From: RGIG6919 sp045531905
GTDB lineage: Bacteria > Bacillota > Clostridia > Lachnospirales > Lachnospiraceae
Direction of reading: 5' to 3'
NCBI GenBank assembly: GCA_045531905.1
Contig: JAZSEY010000026.1
Coordinates: 62,001 to 126,000 of the forward strand
Length of the DNA stretch: 64,000 bases
The notes under the pieces were generated by a model. The model searched no databases. It was not told the DNA's origin and saw only the letters and a program-made list of their open reading frames with translations. Positions 43,191-52,295 of this stretch are shown here, piece by piece. The position numbers and the translations under genes were made by a program. The number at the start of each line of letters is the position of its first letter. Position 1 is the stretch's first letter.

Positions 43191-44795
43191 CTAATAACTA
43201 ACAGAAATAATACTACCTTGATCCAACTTAAACTTACATCTTCTAATATTATCTTTTATCACATGTCGGTTATCATTAATGTAAATTTCCGTACCATAAT
43301 TCGCATTATCAGAAATCTTCACATGACTCTTTTGACTATTTTCAATCAAATATTTTATTTCGTTCATTTTAGACTCATTGGCTTCAAATTTAGCATCCAA
43401 TTGTTTTTGAATGGAACCAACACTCTTTACCTTCATAACCTGTTCAGGTGTGAATTTGATTCCTTTTTGAAGTTGCACTTTAAACATCTCTAATATCTGA
43501 TTATACTTAGTCATTTCTTCTTTAATAGTGTTATTTTCTTCCTGAAGTTGTTTGTACTCATCAAAAGCACTACTATGAACACCAACTCGAAGTATAGTCA
43601 ATGTTCCCATGTGGTTACCAACAGCGTGAACGTCAATCATATTCCGAGCACAAACCTCACCACCGATAATAAACGCTTTTTTACCACTAACGATAATATC
43701 ATGACCTGCATCCACTCTACTGTGTAACAAAGAACCAACATTGATATCATTCTTAGCAATCAGCGTTCCACTTTCCACAAACTTAGCCACAATGTCTTTT
43801 TCTGCTTCTAAGAGACCTTTAGACATTCCCTGCATACCTCTTTTCAGTACAATGCTATCACCGGAATAAATATAAGCACCTTCAACTACACCATTTACCT
43901 GAACAGAGCCTTTTGCACGAATGGTAAAACCTGTTCTAACATTACCAGTAACAACAACATTGCCATCATACACGATATCTCCAGTTGAAGTATCAACATC
44001 AGCAGGAACTGTATATGTATCGGATACGAATACAGTATCCCCCTCTAATTTAACATCACCAGAAACTTCACTATATAAATTCAATTTATCTTCTGACAAA
44101 ACTAAATTTCGACCATGCTTTAGCATCATATGTTTCAGTTTTGCAGGTGGAATGCTGTTTCCGAAAATATCTTTACCAGCTTTACCCTCTTGGGCAGGTG
44201 TTAATGTTGCAAGCAAATCACCCTTTTGCACTCTTGTGAAAATATTCAATTCATGAAAATCTACTGAACCATCCTCCAATAGTTTTGGTTTACTGGTCGG
44301 ATTCGTTTCAAAATGATATGTGATGAAAGCATCTTTTCCTTGTTCCACAGGCATGCCTTTTGCAATCACAATATCAGTACAGTAAATTTTTAAAGCAATC
44401 CATTTTTTGATAACTTCAAATGAGATACCAAATTGAATACGATAAGCATGTAATGCTTTCACAATATCATCTGGTGCCATATGTTTACCCTTAGTTGACG
44501 GTGGGTAAAAACGTGCTACTGCCATCATATTATCATTCGATACACGAACCGTTAAAGATTCATCACACTCAAACGCAACCTCATCTGTTACCTTAAAACG
44601 CTTCTTTTCAGTATCCGCTGCAGCCACATAGGTCTTAATTGCATTTGCATCATATCCCGAAATCGCCTTGCGATCCAAAAACTCGCAAATCTCAACAACA
44701 TCTGGCTTATGACCACCTTCCTGTGGTGGATAAATTATCATGTAGGTTCCATCAGTCTGAATATCAAGTTGAAAAAAACCATTTTTTGTACTCAT
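43191..44795 (-). CDS. FapA/DUF342 family protein
   Basis: A 534-residue protein of the DUF342 (FapA-like) family. The N-terminal part spans about 1-240. A central repetitive beta-helix follows, with recurring units such as GDVKLEGD, GNVVVTGNV and AKGSVQVNG up to about 410, then a coiled-coil-like segment and a small C-terminal domain. Members occur near flagellar and chemotaxis genes but the biochemical role is unclear. The ATG at 44795 follows a run of G residues (AGGGGGGG). It begins 19 bases after sigD. Confidence 0.85.
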   Translation of the reverse strand: MSTKNGFFQLDIQTDGTYMIIYPPQEGGHKPDVVEICEFLDRKAISGYDANAIKTYVAAADTEKKRFKVTDEVAFECDESLTVRVSNDNMMAVARFYPPSTKGKHMAPDDIVKALHAYRIQFGISFEVIKKWIALKIYCTDIVIAKGMPVEQGKDAFITYHFETNPTSKPKLLEDGSVDFHELNIFTRVQKGDLLATLTPAQEGKAGKDIFGNSIPPAKLKHMMLKHGRNLVLSEDKLNLYSEVSGDVKLEGDTVFVSDTYTVPADVDTSTGDIVYDGNVVVTGNVRTGFTIRAKGSVQVNGVVEGAYIYSGDSIVLKRGMQGMSKGLLEAEKDIVAKFVESGTLIAKNDINVGSLLHSRVDAGHDIIVSGKKAFIIGGEVCARNMIDVHAVGNHMGTLTILRVGVHSSAFDEYKQLQEENNTIKEEMTKYNQILEMFKVQLQKGIKFTPEQVMKVKSVGSIQKQLDAKFEANESKMNEIKYLIENSQKSHVKISDNANYGTEIYINDNRHVIKDNIRRCKFKLDQGSIISVSY

Positions 44796-44814
44796 GTACA
44801 ACCCCCCCTAGACA

Positions 44815-45576
44815 TTAAACTGTAAATAACACACGAATATCCTCACCCAAATATTGTTTCATTTTAGATAGTGCTTTTGTGTGGATTTGGGAAATTCTGG
44901 ATTCCGACAATTCCAAAGTGCTACTAATTTCTTTTATCGTCAATTCTTCATAGTAATATAACGCAATCACTTTTTGCTCATTATCCTTTAATGCATCAAA
45001 AGCTTTTGCTAACTTCTCTTTTAACTCCTGGCGTTCAAAGGCAGCCTCCGGTTCAGACGATGAACCATTTTTTACGTCTGTTGTATGATAATCATTACCC
45101 AATTCTAAATACTCATCAAATGACGAAAGACTCGTTACCTGTCCCTGCCAATTATATAACTCATCAACTGAAATCTCCAAACTGGTTGCTATCTCTTCAT
45201 CAGTCGCCTGACGTCCTAATTCAGATTCTATCTTTAATATAGCTGCTTCCATCTGTTTTTGTTTTTGTCTCACAGAACGTGGAATCCAGTCCATTTTACG
45301 AATTTGATCTAATATAGCCCCACGAATACGAAGACTTGCATAGGTTTCGAATTTGTTCCCCTTTAAATAATTGAATTTATCGATTGCATCAATCAATCCA
45401 AATATACCATAACTAACCAAATCCTCATACTCTACCGCATAACCCAAATACATGTTTAGTCGACCAGCCACAACCTTCACCAGAGGAACGTATTCCATAA
45501 TTAACTTTTCTCTTGTTTGGGCATCCTTCTTTTTCTCATAGGATAACCACAACGCATTACGTTCTTCTTCTTTCAA
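44815..45576 (-). CDS. sigD: Flagellar sigma factor (FliA/SigD/WhiG type)
   Basis: RNA polymerase sigma factor for late flagellar, motility and autolysin genes. The product has region 2 (VEYEDLVSYGIFGLIDAID), the WIPRSVRQKQ segment of region 3, and region 4 with LSESRISQIH. A start at TTG (45576) has AAGGGG 8 bases upstream and gives 253 residues; an alternative GTG at 45585 overlaps that site. Control by an anti-sigma FlgM is expected, but flgM is not in this window. Its position matches sigD in Bacillus. Confidence 0.95.
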   Translation of the reverse strand: MKEEERNALWLSYEKKKDAQTREKLIMEYVPLVKVVAGRLNMYLGYAVEYEDLVSYGIFGLIDAIDKFNYLKGNKFETYASLRIRGAILDQIRKMDWIPRSVRQKQKQMEAAILKIESELGRQATDEEIATSLEISVDELYNWQGQVTSLSSFDEYLELGNDYHTTDVKNGSSSEPEAAFERQELKEKLAKAFDALKDNEQKVIALYYYEELTIKEISSTLELSESRISQIHTKALSKMKQYLGEDIRVLFTV

Positions 45577-45598
45577 TCGTACCACCCCTTAAGGAACA

Positions 45599-45895
45599 TT
45601 ACTCTGTTGCTTCCTCAGTCTGCTCTGTTCCTTCATCATTTTCGTTTTCATTTTCCTGCTGTTCAGTTGCAATTTTCTCAGCAGCCTCGTCTTCCTTGTT
45701 TGGCATCTCTAATGCTTTTCCTATCGCCCATATTACAATACTTCCAATCATATAAAAAGCAATTAGCACAACCAAGAGACGAACAAGCATTGGCGTTAAC
45801 GCAACATGATTCATAAAATCACAAACAAATACAATTAACCCGGCTGTCAAAACAATAAATGCTCTTAAATACTGTAGTCTCTTTCTTGTATCCAT
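45599..45895 (-). CDS. Small two-pass membrane protein of unknown function
   Basis: The 98-residue product has two hydrophobic segments (about 10-30 and 35-60) and a Glu/Asn-rich acidic tail. It shares one base with cheD (stop/start overlap at 45895) and ends 22 bases before the sigD start, so it is part of the operon. No known flagellar or chemotaxis protein matches by eye. Confidence 0.7.
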   Translation of the reverse strand: MDTRKRLQYLRAFIVLTAGLIVFVCDFMNHVALTPMLVRLLVVLIAFYMIGSIVIWAIGKALEMPNKEDEAAEKIATEQQENENENDEGTEQTEEATE

Positions 45896-46380
45896 TATAA
45901 CACCTTATCTTCTCTTCCTGCAGATTTTACTTTCATCTTCCAATCATTGGTATCAAAATAAATAGTCCGTCCATAATCCAAGCCCACATCTTCTGCCAAC
46001 AATGGAATGCGCATTGATTTTAAAACATCGCGCACTGCCTGAATATTCTGTTCCCCTATACTAATGCTACTATTATTTCTTGAAAATTCAAACATCTTTG
46101 CGCCACCGGCAATCTTGGCTTTTATGTTACGAGCGACAGCACCTTTCTTTAACATGGCGTTTGCCAAGGCCTTCACGCCTGTATCCGCAAATTTTGCTTC
46201 ATTTGAATTCTCTCGAATTCTTGTACTGTCAGGCAGCATAATATGTACCAGTCCCGCTATTTTATTTTGTTCATCATATAAAACAACGCCTACACAAGAC
46301 CCCAAGCCAATTGTAGTCACGGAATCCGGTGCAGAACATACGGCAAACGCCGCAATTCCCACTTTTATTACTTCACTCAT
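45895..46380 (-). CDS. cheD: Chemoreceptor glutamine deamidase CheD
   Basis: Deamidates glutamines of chemoreceptors and, in Bacillus, binds CheC to raise its phosphatase activity. The 161-residue protein has the GLGSCVGV motif with the catalytic Cys, followed by the conserved His in GLVHIML. The gene is next to cheC (8-base gap), as is usual. Confidence 0.95.
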   Translation of the reverse strand: MSEVIKVGIAAFAVCSAPDSVTTIGLGSCVGVVLYDEQNKIAGLVHIMLPDSTRIRENSNEAKFADTGVKALANAMLKKGAVARNIKAKIAGGAKMFEFSRNNSSISIGEQNIQAVRDVLKSMRIPLLAEDVGLDYGRTIYFDTNDWKMKVKSAGREDKVL

Positions 46381-46388
46381 AACTACCT

Positions 46389-47006
46389 CTATACACTTGG
46401 CATCAATACATCACACATTTTCTGGTATGACTCTGCATTTGAAATCATTAACAAATGTCCATTAATCTGCAATAATTCATCATCAAATGACGATTCAACC
46501 AAAAATGCTTTATCTCCTGTCTGACCAAACTCAATTACAGGAACACTCAAAATAGCTCCTGCCATATCCACACATATCTGAGGCGGTAACAATCTTAATC
46601 TCAATCCTGTCAGAGACTCTAGTGCCACCAAATAAGAGCCACCAATGATATTCCCTGTCTCTTTTAGTGAAGATGATTGAATATGTGAATATGTACCAAT
46701 TTCATCATGGGTTTGCAATAACATATTCACCAAATTATCTGCCTGTTCCTTCTCCATCACAAACAAAAGCATGCCATCTACGTCACCCTCAAACAAACTT
46801 AACACACCAACAGCTAAGTTCTCAGGACCACCTAGCAGACTCATTACCGCATCAAAATCTAAGGCATAAACTTTTGTAAAATCAATAGACAGTTTGGAAT
46901 TTATCATATATGACATAGCTGTTGTGGCATTCCCAATGCCAATGTTGCCAATTTCTGCCAAAATGTCGCGTTCTATTTCATTTAAAGAATCTTTATTTGT
47001 ACTCAT
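46389..47006 (-). CDS. cheC: CheY-P phosphatase CheC
   Basis: Hydrolyses CheY-P and interacts with CheD for adaptation. The 205-residue protein contains both pseudo-symmetric active-site motifs of the family: EIGNIGIGNA near residue 16 and KETGNIIGGSYL near 113, each with the Glu-x-x-Asn pattern. Start at MSTNKD follows GGAGCG. It lies about 80 bases after cheW, the gap holding a terminator-like hairpin. Confidence 0.95.
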   Translation of the reverse strand: MSTNKDSLNEIERDILAEIGNIGIGNATTAMSYMINSKLSIDFTKVYALDFDAVMSLLGGPENLAVGVLSLFEGDVDGMLLFVMEKEQADNLVNMLLQTHDEIGTYSHIQSSSLKETGNIIGGSYLVALESLTGLRLRLLPPQICVDMAGAILSVPVIEFGQTGDKAFLVESSFDDELLQINGHLLMISNAESYQKMCDVLMPSV

Positions 47007-47049
47007 GATAATCGCTCCTTTATGAACAAATACCTACTGCCATATATGA

Positions 47050-47072
47050 AAATCCCCTGCAGAGCAGGGAAT
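47050..47072 (-). terminator. Terminator-like hairpin between cheW and cheC
   Basis: A 6-bp GC-rich stem (47055-47060 with 47064-47069, loop of 3), followed on the minus strand by GATTTTC. It is probably partial, lowering expression of downstream cheC, cheD and sigD rather than ending the operon. Confidence 0.6.
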
Positions 47073-47087
47073 TCTCAATGGTATAAA

Positions 47088-47540
47088 TTAATCGTTGTCA
47101 ATATCATTCAAAAGACTTGGAATATTCAGCAATGAAATTAAACTCTCGCCATATTTTCCAACACCAGTTAATGTTGATGGCTCACCATTAGAGTCAAAAG
47201 ATGTTTTCTCAATAGCATCTTCTGACAAAGTAACAACTTCACGAACCTCATCAACAACAACGCCAAGTTTTGCATTCTGTTCAGTTTTAATAATAATAAT
47301 TCTTGTGGAATTCGTAAAATCCTTTAGATCCAAATCAAATTTTAAACGTAAACTCATTACCGGAATAATCTCACCACGAAGATTAATAACGCCTAGAAAA
47401 TATGGCTGTGTGCTTGGAACTCTAGTAGGTTTCTGCATTCTAACAATATTATCCACAAATCCAATATCAATACCATACTGCTCGTCATCTAATTTAACAA
47501 CAATATACTGTTTATCCATGCTCATTGTACGTTCATCCAT
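47088..47540 (-). CDS. cheW: Chemotaxis coupling protein CheW
   Basis: Links chemoreceptors to CheA. The 150-residue protein consists of one CheW domain, with FLGVINLRGEIIPV, the core SH3-like strand, near residue 55. The ATG at 47540 follows AGGAGGTG. It lies 12 bases after cheA. Confidence 0.96.
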   Translation of the reverse strand: MDERTMSMDKQYIVVKLDDEQYGIDIGFVDNIVRMQKPTRVPSTQPYFLGVINLRGEIIPVMSLRLKFDLDLKDFTNSTRIIIIKTEQNAKLGVVVDEVREVVTLSEDAIEKTSFDSNGEPSTLTGVGKYGESLISLLNIPSLLNDIDND

Positions 47541-47552
47541 GCTACACACCTC

Positions 47553-49637
47553 CTACACTAATGAGTTTGAATCGATAATCAGGGCAACTTCACCATCACC
47601 AAGAATAGTTGCACCACTAATCATTCTTGGAACATTGATATATTTACCAAGTGGCTTAATAACGATTTCCTGCTGGCCAATCAAGTTGTCAATAACAAGA
47701 CCTGCCTGCTTATCACCCTTCTTAACAATAACTACTACCAGATTTTCTGCATCACGGGCAGTTGACTCACAATCCAGAACCTCATCTAAGCGTACCAACG
47801 GAATTACTGTTCCTCTCAAATTGATTACTTCATTTGACTGAACGTATTTAATCTCTGATACAGGTACATCTTCAACAGTAACGATAGAGTTCAATGGAAG
47901 TGCATATTTCTCTTCTCCAACTTCTACCATTAACGCCTGAATAATCGCTAATGTAAGTGGTAATCTAACAATGAATGTGGTTCCTTCACCAAGTTTAGTA
48001 ACAACTTCTACGTCACCACCAAGACCTTCAATCTTATTCTTAACAACATCAAGTCCAACACCTCTACCAGATACGTCAGAAAGCTTTTCTGCGGTAGAGA
48101 ACGAAGGCATGAATAATAAATCAATAGCCTCTTTGTCAGACATATATTCTGCCTGTTCTTCACTAATATGACCTTTATTGATAGCTGAACGTTTTACCTT
48201 CTCAACATCAATACCGCCACCATCATCACTTACTTCGATTGTTACGTTGTTACCATCCTGATATGCATCCAAACGAATAGTTCCAACCTGTGGCTTACCC
48301 TTCTGAATACGCTCCAATGTAGACTCCAAACCATGGTCTGCAGAATTACGAAGCATATGCATTAATGGATCACCAATCTCATCGATAACGGTACGGTCAA
48401 GTTCTGTATCTTCACCAGTCATGATTAATTCCATTTCTTTGCCAAGTTTCTTAGACAAATCACGAATCATTCTTGGGAATCTGTTAACAACACTTTCAAT
48501 TGGTACCATTCGTACTTTCATAACGGACTCATGAATGTTAGTAGTAATTCTCTCTAAATATTCAATCTGCTCGTTAAAACTCTGATTATTTTCTTCAAAA
48601 ACAGATACTGATACTAATCCATTCTTCGCAATAATCAACTCACTAACCTGATTCATCAAATCATCAAGTTTCTCAATATCAACTCTTACAGAACGATTTA
48701 CAACTGCCTTACCAGAAGACTTCTTTTCTGGCTGTTTCTTTGGAGCATCAGTTTTGGCAACTGTAGCCTCTTTATTGACAGTTTCCACCTTTTCTTCTTC
48801 TACAACCTCCTCTGCCTTTGGTGCATCAGAAAGAACAATTTCCTCTTCAACTGAATCTTCAATCTCAGATACATCCATAACAGCCTTATGAACATCTTCT
48901 ATTGACTTTTCTGAGATGATAAACATACTGAAATCAAAGTCAAATCTCTCATCTTCAATATCCTGAACGCTAGGATCTGATTTAATAACCTCACCAATAG
49001 CTTCAATGTTCTTAAATACTAAGAATGCTCTTGCAGCTTTCAATATACAGCTTTGCTGTACATAAACAGTCACGCCATATACATGCTTACCACTCTCTTG
49101 TGCTTCCTTAATTACGTTTCTTTCGTAATCAGCCAAAGGAAGTTTCTTAAACTTCATTCTATCATCGCCAGTAGCTGTACTTTCCAGCTGAACAGGTGCT
49201 GCTACAGCAACTGAACCCTCATCAGAGTAATCAGGGATGTCTGGTTGCTTTACACCACCATTTAAACATGCATTCAGCATAGCAATAATTTCTTCATTAT
49301 CCTCAGTACCTTCATCAGCACTTTCCTGAATGCTACTTACATAAATCTCAATTGCATCTAAACATTTGAATACAACATCTACCAAATCAGGAGTCACACT
49401 CATCTTACCGTTACGAATCTCTGAGAACACATTCTCCATATCATGTGTTAATCTTTGCATTCTCTTGAATCCCATCGTACCTGCCATACCCTTTAAGGAA
49501 TGTGCAGCACGGAAGATTTCATTAATGGTATCTTCATTGTCTGATTCAGACTCTAAAATGAGAACCTGCTCATTTAAGGTCTGTAAATGTTCTTTACTTT
49601 CATCGATAAATATTTCGAGATATTGGCTTAAGTCCAT
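47553..49637 (-). CDS. cheA: Chemotaxis histidine kinase CheA
   Basis: Kinase that phosphorylates CheY and CheB in response to receptors. The 694 residues show the usual order: P1 (Hpt) with the phosphorylated His in AAHSLKGMAG near residue 47, P2 (about 175-275) for CheY/CheB binding, an acidic linker, P3 dimer helices, P4 ATPase with N-box RNSADHGLE and G-boxes DDGGGID and GRGVGLDVV, and C-terminal P5 (CheW-like). All key residues are present. Confidence 0.98.
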   Translation of the reverse strand: MDLSQYLEIFIDESKEHLQTLNEQVLILESESDNEDTINEIFRAAHSLKGMAGTMGFKRMQRLTHDMENVFSEIRNGKMSVTPDLVDVVFKCLDAIEIYVSSIQESADEGTEDNEEIIAMLNACLNGGVKQPDIPDYSDEGSVAVAAPVQLESTATGDDRMKFKKLPLADYERNVIKEAQESGKHVYGVTVYVQQSCILKAARAFLVFKNIEAIGEVIKSDPSVQDIEDERFDFDFSMFIISEKSIEDVHKAVMDVSEIEDSVEEEIVLSDAPKAEEVVEEEKVETVNKEATVAKTDAPKKQPEKKSSGKAVVNRSVRVDIEKLDDLMNQVSELIIAKNGLVSVSVFEENNQSFNEQIEYLERITTNIHESVMKVRMVPIESVVNRFPRMIRDLSKKLGKEMELIMTGEDTELDRTVIDEIGDPLMHMLRNSADHGLESTLERIQKGKPQVGTIRLDAYQDGNNVTIEVSDDGGGIDVEKVKRSAINKGHISEEQAEYMSDKEAIDLLFMPSFSTAEKLSDVSGRGVGLDVVKNKIEGLGGDVEVVTKLGEGTTFIVRLPLTLAIIQALMVEVGEEKYALPLNSIVTVEDVPVSEIKYVQSNEVINLRGTVIPLVRLDEVLDCESTARDAENLVVVIVKKGDKQAGLVIDNLIGQQEIVIKPLGKYINVPRMISGATILGDGEVALIIDSNSLV

Positions 49638-49638
49638 C

Positions 49639-50679
49639 TTAAAACACCCCCACTTTTTTTACTATCGCATCTGCTATTTCATTTAATGGTTTAATCTCAT
49701 CGACTAAACCAGCCTCTGTAATTGCTCTTGGCATACCATAAATTGTACTGGTTTCAGCATCCTGGGCAATTACATAAATCATCTTACTGCTATTTAAGTG
49801 ACCAATTCCTTTTGTACCATCGGCCCCCATACCTGTTAATACAACACATACAATCTCTTCGTACTCAGATTGATCTAAGCTGTAAAAAGTCAGGTTCGCA
49901 CATGGTCGAAGTCCACTAATCGGAGCAGCATCAGAACACACTATAAAATGCTCTGAGCCACGAGACTCAATTAACATATGCTGACCACCTTTGGCAATAT
50001 ACACATGGCCCTTTTGTAACATAACATTGTGTCCCGATTCATGTACTGAAATTTCACTCAAATGGTCCAATCTGCTGGCTAGAGAATTTGTAAAACCTGC
50101 AGGCATATGTTGAACAATCAATACCGGAGCATTCAAATTCGCCGGTAACAATGGAACAACATCCTGTAACGCTTTTGGTCCTCCTGTAGACGAAGCAATT
50201 ACAACCAGTTTGCCACGACCACTTTTCTTCTCTCGAACAGTCTTTGGTCTAACTTCAACATAATCAGATTGTACCTCTTTCTTTTCAGCAATCGCATATT
50301 TTAACACTCTCAAAAGCACATGTCTAAATGCATCCTTATCAGCCACGATATTGTCTGGCTTTCTTAAGAATTCAAGCGCACCAAGCTCTAATACTTCAAG
50401 TGTATCCTTAGTATCCCTCTGAGAATATCCACTGATTGTAATAACAGGTATTTGAATCTGATTCTCCTTCAATACTCGCATGAATTCAACACCATTCATT
50501 CTAGGCATATGCATGTCCAAAATGATAATATCTATTGATTCACTATCCAGTACTGCCAAACCTTCAAAACCATTTGAAACTTCATGAGTCACCTTAAAAT
50601 CTTCAGTTTTGTCTATTATATCAGATATAACCCTTCTCATAAGTGCAGAGTCATCAATAAGCAAAACATTTTTCTTCAT
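49639..50679 (-). CDS. cheB: Chemoreceptor methylesterase/response regulator CheB
   Basis: Demethylates chemoreceptors when phosphorylated by CheA. The 346-residue protein has a receiver domain with phospho-acceptor Asp in LDMHMPRMNG, then the methylesterase domain with Ser in ASSTGGPKAL, His in VQHMPAGF and Asp in GMGADGTKG. It precedes cheA with a one-base gap. The matching methyltransferase gene cheR is not in this window. Confidence 0.97.
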   Translation of the reverse strand: MKKNVLLIDDSALMRRVISDIIDKTEDFKVTHEVSNGFEGLAVLDSESIDIIILDMHMPRMNGVEFMRVLKENQIQIPVITISGYSQRDTKDTLEVLELGALEFLRKPDNIVADKDAFRHVLLRVLKYAIAEKKEVQSDYVEVRPKTVREKKSGRGKLVVIASSTGGPKALQDVVPLLPANLNAPVLIVQHMPAGFTNSLASRLDHLSEISVHESGHNVMLQKGHVYIAKGGQHMLIESRGSEHFIVCSDAAPISGLRPCANLTFYSLDQSEYEEIVCVVLTGMGADGTKGIGHLNSSKMIYVIAQDAETSTIYGMPRAITEAGLVDEIKPLNEIADAIVKKVGVF

Positions 50680-50685
50680 TTTTTA

Positions 50686-51411
50686 TCATTTCCTATTCTT
50701 TGATAAATTCCTACGCTCTTCTTCAAAAATAAAACGAACAATTTTTTCCTGCACAGTTGGATTCATATGTACAAACTCCACACGAAGATCACGTAATTGA
50801 GGATTATTCTCTACGCGCAGCGAACGGAGCACATGACCATATAAAACCATCATCTCAGTACCAGCCGGTAAACGAATTGGAAATCTCACCTGAATATAAC
50901 TATCTTTTGCTTCGTCAATCGGAGAAATTACTCGTAGGCCACCACCACTTAAATCCATCATAATTCCACTCTTCCATGGTGATTCCTTCTCATTTTCTTC
51001 TTTTTCTTCGTTATCTTTCCCCAATGCTAACTCAGCCGATACATTACGGTATTCTATCGTTGTCCTATAAGCATAACGGAAAAACTCGCGACGTTGCACC
51101 TTAGTCAACGGTGTATAAACTGCTACATCCATATAAAACATGTTGTTGGATTTGTAGCGTTCCACCACAATGATGTTGCATTTAAACAATCCATTTTTTG
51201 CATAAATACATATCTCATGGCGACTATTCACTGCAAGCGGAACCACTTTTCCTTCATGAAAAGGCATGGCAAGTTGCAATACATTATTCTCTTTAATATC
51301 CAGGATTCGGCTGTTATAAACAGGCACCTTTTGGTCGTCGGATAGCGACGCCTTGTTTAAGCTTTGTAAATCAACCTTATCCCCAATCGCAATTATTTTT
51401 TGCATATCCAT
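50686..51411 (-). CDS. PilZ-domain flagellar brake-like protein (YcgR type)
   Basis: A 241-residue protein with an N-terminal YcgR-like domain and a C-terminal PilZ domain that should bind cyclic di-GMP. The binding motifs are visible: RREFFR (the RxxxR element) and DLSGGGLRV (the D/NxSxxG element). By family analogy it may slow or stop the flagellar motor at high c-di-GMP. It overlaps flhG by one base and lies before cheB, so it is made with the motor and chemotaxis proteins. Confidence 0.9.
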   Translation of the reverse strand: MDMQKIIAIGDKVDLQSLNKASLSDDQKVPVYNSRILDIKENNVLQLAMPFHEGKVVPLAVNSRHEICIYAKNGLFKCNIIVVERYKSNNMFYMDVAVYTPLTKVQRREFFRYAYRTTIEYRNVSAELALGKDNEEKEENEKESPWKSGIMMDLSGGGLRVISPIDEAKDSYIQVRFPIRLPAGTEMMVLYGHVLRSLRVENNPQLRDLRVEFVHMNPTVQEKIVRFIFEEERRNLSKNRK

Positions 51412-52295
51412 TACTTATTTCTTCTCCTGGTTTTAATGTAATTCAAAAACAAACCTGCAATTCCCTGTTTCTCTTGTTGTTCATATGTCTTGTCATTCAA
51501 AATTCTGTCCGCAATTTCTTGAATTGCACGAGCGGTTTCTCCTTCTGGATCTGTAATTGATAACGGTTTCTGATCAATCACCGCCCTTGACACTTTTACG
51601 TTATTCAAGATATACCCCACATATTCCAAAGGTATATTCAAGAATTTTGATGCAACCGTATTCAGCTTGTTATATATTTCTTCACCCTCGCTGGAACTCT
51701 CCACCTTATTAGACAATATGCGAATCTTCTTTTGAGAAGCATCAAACTCTTTTTTTCTGTTTACTGCTTTCAATAACGCATATGCATCCGTGATGGAAGT
51801 TGGTTCCGGGGTTGCAACCAAAACTATCTCCGGACTGGACAAAACAAATTCTAACACCGCATCTGAAATACCCGCTCCCGTATCAATAATAATTACATCA
51901 AACAAACTATCTAACATAGCAATCTTGGATATTAACATCTTAATACGTTCTTTATCCAGATTCACCAACTCTTGTACACCGGAACCTCCAGATATAAATC
52001 CAATATCCAACGGCCCCATTGTTACAATATCTTCAATACTTTTGTCATTAAATATCAAATCCGCCAAATTATACTTTGGTCGAATACCCAGCATAACCTC
52101 TACATTAGACAGTCCAAAATCTGCATCTAAAATGACAACCTTTTTTCCCATTCTCTTTAACTGTATCGCTAAATTCACAGAAAAACTGGTTTTACCTACG
52201 CCACCTTTGCCACTGGTTACTGAAATTACTCTTGCACTTGAGATGCGGGACTCTCTCTGATTCACTTGGGCACGTAAACTCGCTGCCTGATCCAT
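51411..52295 (-). CDS. flhG: MinD-like flagellar number regulator FlhG
   Basis: A ParA/MinD-family ATPase that sets flagellar number and pattern with FlhF. The 294 residues show the deviant Walker A SGKGGVGKTS near residue 28, the DADFGLSN segment and IIDTGAG. It has no separate DNA-binding part. It shares one base with flhF and with the PilZ gene. Also called YlxH/FleN. Confidence 0.95.
   Translation of the reverse strand: MDQAASLRAQVNQRESRISSARVISVTSGKGGVGKTSFSVNLAIQLKRMGKKVVILDADFGLSNVEVMLGIRPKYNLADLIFNDKSIEDIVTMGPLDIGFISGGSGVQELVNLDKERIKMLISKIAMLDSLFDVIIIDTGAGISDAVLEFVLSSPEIVLVATPEPTSITDAYALLKAVNRKKEFDASQKKIRILSNKVESSSEGEEIYNKLNTVASKFLNIPLEYVGYILNNVKVSRAVIDQKPLSITDPEGETARAIQEIADRILNDKTYEQQEKQGIAGLFLNYIKTRRRNK

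Noticed and set aside
47095..47841. Long plus-strand frame (about 248 codons) opposite cheW and the end of cheA
   Set aside because: Antisense shadow of two secure genes; no ribosome site and no recognisable domain.
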